A DNA stretch of 41,748 bases from Actinomycetes bacterium (lineage in GTDB: Bacteria > Actinomycetota > Acidimicrobiia > Acidimicrobiales > RAAP-2). The translations under genes and the position numbers were made by a program. Positions 39,459 through 41,748 of the stretch are shown here, one piece after another. Location of the stretch: positions 2,700 through 44,447 of the forward strand of contig JAJYYG010000057.1 in the NCBI GenBank assembly GCA_021801235.1, read 5' to 3'. The notes under the pieces were generated by a model, which searched no databases, was not told the DNA's origin, and saw only the letters and a list, made by a program, of their open reading frames with translations. The number at the start of each line of letters is the position of its first letter. Position 1 is the first letter of the stretch.

Positions 39459-40745
39459 TCACGGTTCGGGCCAGAGGTCCTCGGGCTCCTTCCCCTTCGT
39501 CTCCGGGAGCAGCCAGAACAGGCCGACGGTCAGCGCCACCGGGAGGAAGGTGAACAGCGCCGCTTCGCCGAACCGGTTGTCCGCGGTGGCGACGACGCCG
39601 AAGACCACCAGGCCGGCGACCGCCCCCAGCACCCCTGCCGCCAGGAACCACCCGGCGACCGACGCCCGGACCGACGTGGGGAACTCCTCGTTGAGGATCG
39701 CGCCGATCGCCGGGGCGAAGACGGCTCCGGCCAGGACGGCGAGGACGTACCCGGCCACGAGCGCAGGTGCCGAGCCGGCGTAGGCGACCGAGGAGAACGC
39801 GACGACACCCACCACGCCGAGGGCACCGGCCGGCCTTCTTCCCACCCGATCAGCCAACCACCGCCCGGCCAGGAGCCCGGCCAGCCCGGTCACACCGGCT
39901 CCGACCACCATGGCCGCCGTCACGATCCCCCGCTGGTGGAGCACGTTCTGGGCGTAGAGGAAGATGAAGCTGTTGGCCGGGCCGGTCACGAACGAGATGG
40001 CGAAGCCGATCCCGGCGACCACCGCCAGACGCCTCCGGTATGCGGGGGCGACCGCACCCCATACCGGCAACGGGTTGTCGTCGGCGGCCCGCATCACCGC
40101 ATACCGGTCGGGCTCCTCGATCCACCCGCGTAGGAGCGGAACGAGGGCGAGCGGAACCAGCGCCAGGAGGAACACCCCCCGGAAGCCGAGGGCCGCCGAC
40201 GCCAGGGAGTGGACGACGGCGATCAGACCGGCGCCCACCGCGTAGCCGGCGGCGATCAGCGCCACCGCCTTGGCCCGGTCCGACGTACCCGTCTGCTCGG
40301 CCGCGGCGACCTGGGACAGCGCGTTGGTCGTGCTCAGCAGCGGTCGGCCCAGGGCGAAGATGGCCACGAACCACCAGAAGCTGGGACTGGCGGCGGCGGC
40401 CACGGTGAGCGCCAGGCCGGCGACCGCGGTGACCAGTAGGACGATCCGCCGGCCGAACCGGTCCGCCAGACCGGTGATCGGCAGGCTCCCGAGGGACGAC
40501 AGCCGGATGACCGCCAGACCGACCCCGAGCACCGTACCGGACAGGCCGACCTGGTCCGCGAGGGACTTCCCCTGCACCACCTGCCCGAGACCCTTGGCCA
40601 CCGATCCCAGGGCGGCGACCACCCCGAACTGCCCGAACCCCGACGCCATGGCGACCAGCGCCAGGGCCACCACGGCGCGATCGTTCCACCGGTGCAGGTG
40701 GAGCGGGGGCTGGACCCCCGGCTCGGGACCGGGGACGGCGGTCAC
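39459..40745 (-). CDS. MFS transporter
   Basis: A 428-aa polytopic membrane protein with about 12 hydrophobic helices. Motif A between TM2 and TM3 is ITGLADRFGRRIVLL, and the equivalent of the second half is RWLADRVGRRPAG. The C-terminal tail is PETKGKEPEDLW, a PETKG-type ending shared with sugar and metabolite:H+ symporters. The GTG start at 40745 is the closest to the first helix (about 25 residues ahead); upstream sequence is low complexity and unlike the family. Two small membrane protein genes lie 52 nt upstream in the same direction. The transported compound is unknown. Confidence 0.9.
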   Translation of the reverse strand: MTAVPGPEPGVQPPLHLHRWNDRAVVALALVAMASGFGQFGVVAALGSVAKGLGQVVQGKSLADQVGLSGTVLGVGLAVIRLSSLGSLPITGLADRFGRRIVLLVTAVAGLALTVAAAASPSFWWFVAIFALGRPLLSTTNALSQVAAAEQTGTSDRAKAVALIAAGYAVGAGLIAVVHSLASAALGFRGVFLLALVPLALVPLLRGWIEEPDRYAVMRAADDNPLPVWGAVAPAYRRRLAVVAGIGFAISFVTGPANSFIFLYAQNVLHQRGIVTAAMVVGAGVTGLAGLLAGRWLADRVGRRPAGALGVVGVVAFSSVAYAGSAPALVAGYVLAVLAGAVFAPAIGAILNEEFPTSVRASVAGWFLAAGVLGAVAGLVVFGVVATADNRFGEAALFTFLPVALTVGLFWLLPETKGKEPEDLWPEP

Positions 40746-40797
40746 CGCGCGGGCGCGCCGCGGCCGGCGTCGCCGGACACGGGGCGGGGGGAGGGGC

Positions 40798-41010
40798 TCA
40801 CACCCAGCCGTTGGGGACCGTGTACCTGGTGAACAGGTGCACACCGACGAACGCCCACACGACGAAGAGGCCGATCCTCCCGGGCAGCGAGACCGAGAGG
40901 GCGGCCACCGTGGCACCGAGGCCGGGACGCCGGTGGCGTCCGGTGCGGCAGGTCACCTCCCAGGTGAGACCGGCGGCGAGGATCAGGCACCACAGCACCG
41001 TCCCGATCAC
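40798..41010 (-). CDS. small membrane protein, two helices (DUF6186-like)
   Basis: A 70-aa protein with hydrophobic stretches at about residues 3-18 (TVLWCLILAAGLTWEV) and 46-63 (IGLFVVWAFVGVHLF). The middle is basic (CRTGRHRRPG). The GTG start overlaps the stop of the preceding membrane gene (GTGA). The pattern resembles small actinobacterial proteins annotated DUF6186, but this is from memory and not confirmed. Function unknown. Confidence 0.65.
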   Translation of the reverse strand: MIGTVLWCLILAAGLTWEVTCRTGRHRRPGLGATVAALSVSLPGRIGLFVVWAFVGVHLFTRYTVPNGWV

Positions 41011-41558
41011 CGGAGGCCGCCCGGTGTCGACGACGCCCGCCGCCCCGCCCGGACGGAGGGGACCCACCATGCCCCGAGCCAAAGGAGGAACAGGGCGAAC
41101 CGGGATCCGCGGAACGCCATCAGATGGTCGACGGTGGTGCTGAGCGTCGGCACGGTGGCCGACCGGCCGCCGAGCACCAGCCCGACCGTCTCGAGGACGA
41201 CCGCCGCGGCTGCCAGCACAACCCACGGCACCACGTCCCGCGTCGCCGGACGACCCTCGCTGGTCCGGTTCGGCTCCGGGGCCGGCTCCAGGGCCGGACC
41301 GACGACTCGCTCCCGCCCGCTGCCCGGGCCATCCCGCTCATCACCCTGCTCGGTGCGGGTCCCGGACGGGCGCAACCGGAGCAGACCTCCCGGCCGGGCC
41401 GACCAGACGCACGTGACGACGACCACCGCGGCGAGCACGACGTAGGCGCGGCCGGTGAACGGAGCGACGCCGGCGGCGATCCACGCCACCGCCGATCCCG
41501 CCACCACCCCGAACACGGTCCCCCACCGGCGACGACCACGACCGGTCTGCAGCGCCAC
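41007..41558 (-). CDS. membrane protein, four predicted helices
   Basis: A 183-aa protein with about four hydrophobic segments: near residues 13-32, 39-52, 105-127 and 150-164. A central linker of about 50 residues is acidic and Arg-rich. The GTG start has GGAGG (on the transcribed strand) about 10 nt upstream. It overlaps the next small membrane gene by 4 nt, so the two may form a complex. No family recognised; the sequence between this gene and the window end is a repeat, so its upstream control is not visible. Confidence 0.65.
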   Translation of the reverse strand: MALQTGRGRRRWGTVFGVVAGSAVAWIAAGVAPFTGRAYVVLAAVVVVTCVWSARPGGLLRLRPSGTRTEQGDERDGPGSGRERVVGPALEPAPEPNRTSEGRPATRDVVPWVVLAAAAVVLETVGLVLGGRSATVPTLSTTVDHLMAFRGSRFALFLLWLGAWWVPSVRAGRRASSTPGGLR

Positions 41559-41633
41559 GGTGACCCTCCTCCTCGTCCCGTCCCCCGGCCGACGGGGACC
41601 TCCGACGGAGCCCGACGGCGACCACCTTCCGAA

Positions 41634-41748
41634 CCGACGGAGCCCGACGGAGCCCGACGGAGCCCGACGGAGCCCGACGGAGCCCGACGGAGCCCGACGG
41701 AGCCCGACGGAGCCCGACGGAGCCCGACGGAGCCCGACGGAGCCCGAC
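41634..41748. repeat. 10-bp perfect tandem repeat, about 11 copies, running off the window
   Basis: The unit AGCCCGACGG (or any rotation) repeats without change from 41641 to the end, with a partial unit from 41634. A looser copy occurs at 41602-41618. Because the unit is 10 nt and has no stop in any frame, both strands stay open in all frames through it. It may be a real minisatellite or the place where the assembly ended. Confidence 0.95.

Noticed and set aside
41341-41625. Minus-strand 94-codon frame next to the decamer repeat
   Set aside because: It overlaps the four-helix membrane protein gene out of frame, and the peptide has no feature.
41634-41748. CRISPR array
   Set aside because: The 10-nt units follow each other directly with no spacers.

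Overview
This window looks like a chromosomal contig from a very GC-rich, high-GTG-start actinobacterium. The family mix points most to Acidimicrobiia or a related deep actinobacterial lineage: acyl-CoA enzymes in every block, a HadA/HadB-like dehydratase pair, FadE-type acyl-CoA dehydrogenase, an Rpf-like secreted protein, a universal stress protein, and many promoters whose -10 box sits 6-9 nt before the start codon. That placement is an inference. No integrase, transposase, phage gene, rRNA or CRISPR array was seen, and no gene-free stretch exceeds about 250 bases.

Layout. (1) Positions 1-8958, minus strand: one tightly overlapping run of nine genes for building and exporting a surface polysaccharide. 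In transcription order these are methyltransferase, GT4 glycosyltransferase, another GT4, methyltransferase-like protein, GT4, an embedded clpP, ABC-2 permease, Wzt/TagH-type ATPase with a C-terminal glycan-binding-like domain, and a GT4 cut off by the window edge. (2) 9151-9232: tRNA-Leu(UAG), then a DUF4214-methyltransferase gene. (3) 10331-12251: two divergent short-chain dehydrogenases around a perfect 16-bp palindrome. (4) 12285-17216: a branched-chain amino-acid/amide type ABC importer in which the two permeases are fused into one protein. (5) 17463-21240: a polytopic membrane protein (GT-C-like) and a secreted beta-helix protein with DUF4214-like repeats, facing each other across a strong hairpin.

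(6) 21248-24588: acyl-CoA hydration genes (HadB-like, SRPBCC, enoyl-CoA hydratase, HadA-like, and a divergent enoyl-CoA hydratase). (7) 24690-29144: a murL-murD pair, which implies that D-glutamate for peptidoglycan is made by epimerising the L-Glu of UDP-MurNAc-L-Ala-L-Glu, plus a thioredoxin-like protein and a SixA-like phosphatase. MurD carries a run of 16 serines encoded by a (TCC)n microsatellite. (8) 29188-36429: SnoaL-like protein, aldo/keto reductase, flavin-binding protein, universal stress protein, a fused biotin-carrier/carboxyltransferase, GNAT acetyltransferase, thioesterase and acyl-CoA dehydrogenase. (9) 36542-41558: Rpf-like secreted protein coupled to a beta-hydroxyacid dehydrogenase-like protein, a methyltransferase, an MFS transporter and two small membrane proteins. 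(10) 41634-41748: a perfect decamer tandem repeat running off the end, which may be where the assembly stopped.

The points most worth a second look are: the duplicated methyltransferase-GT4 cassette with clpP inside a glycan export operon; the murD/murL pair with a slippage-prone poly-serine tract next to the nucleotide-binding pocket; the biotin-carrier/carboxyltransferase fusion without a biotin carboxylase; and the density of short tandem repeats across the window.
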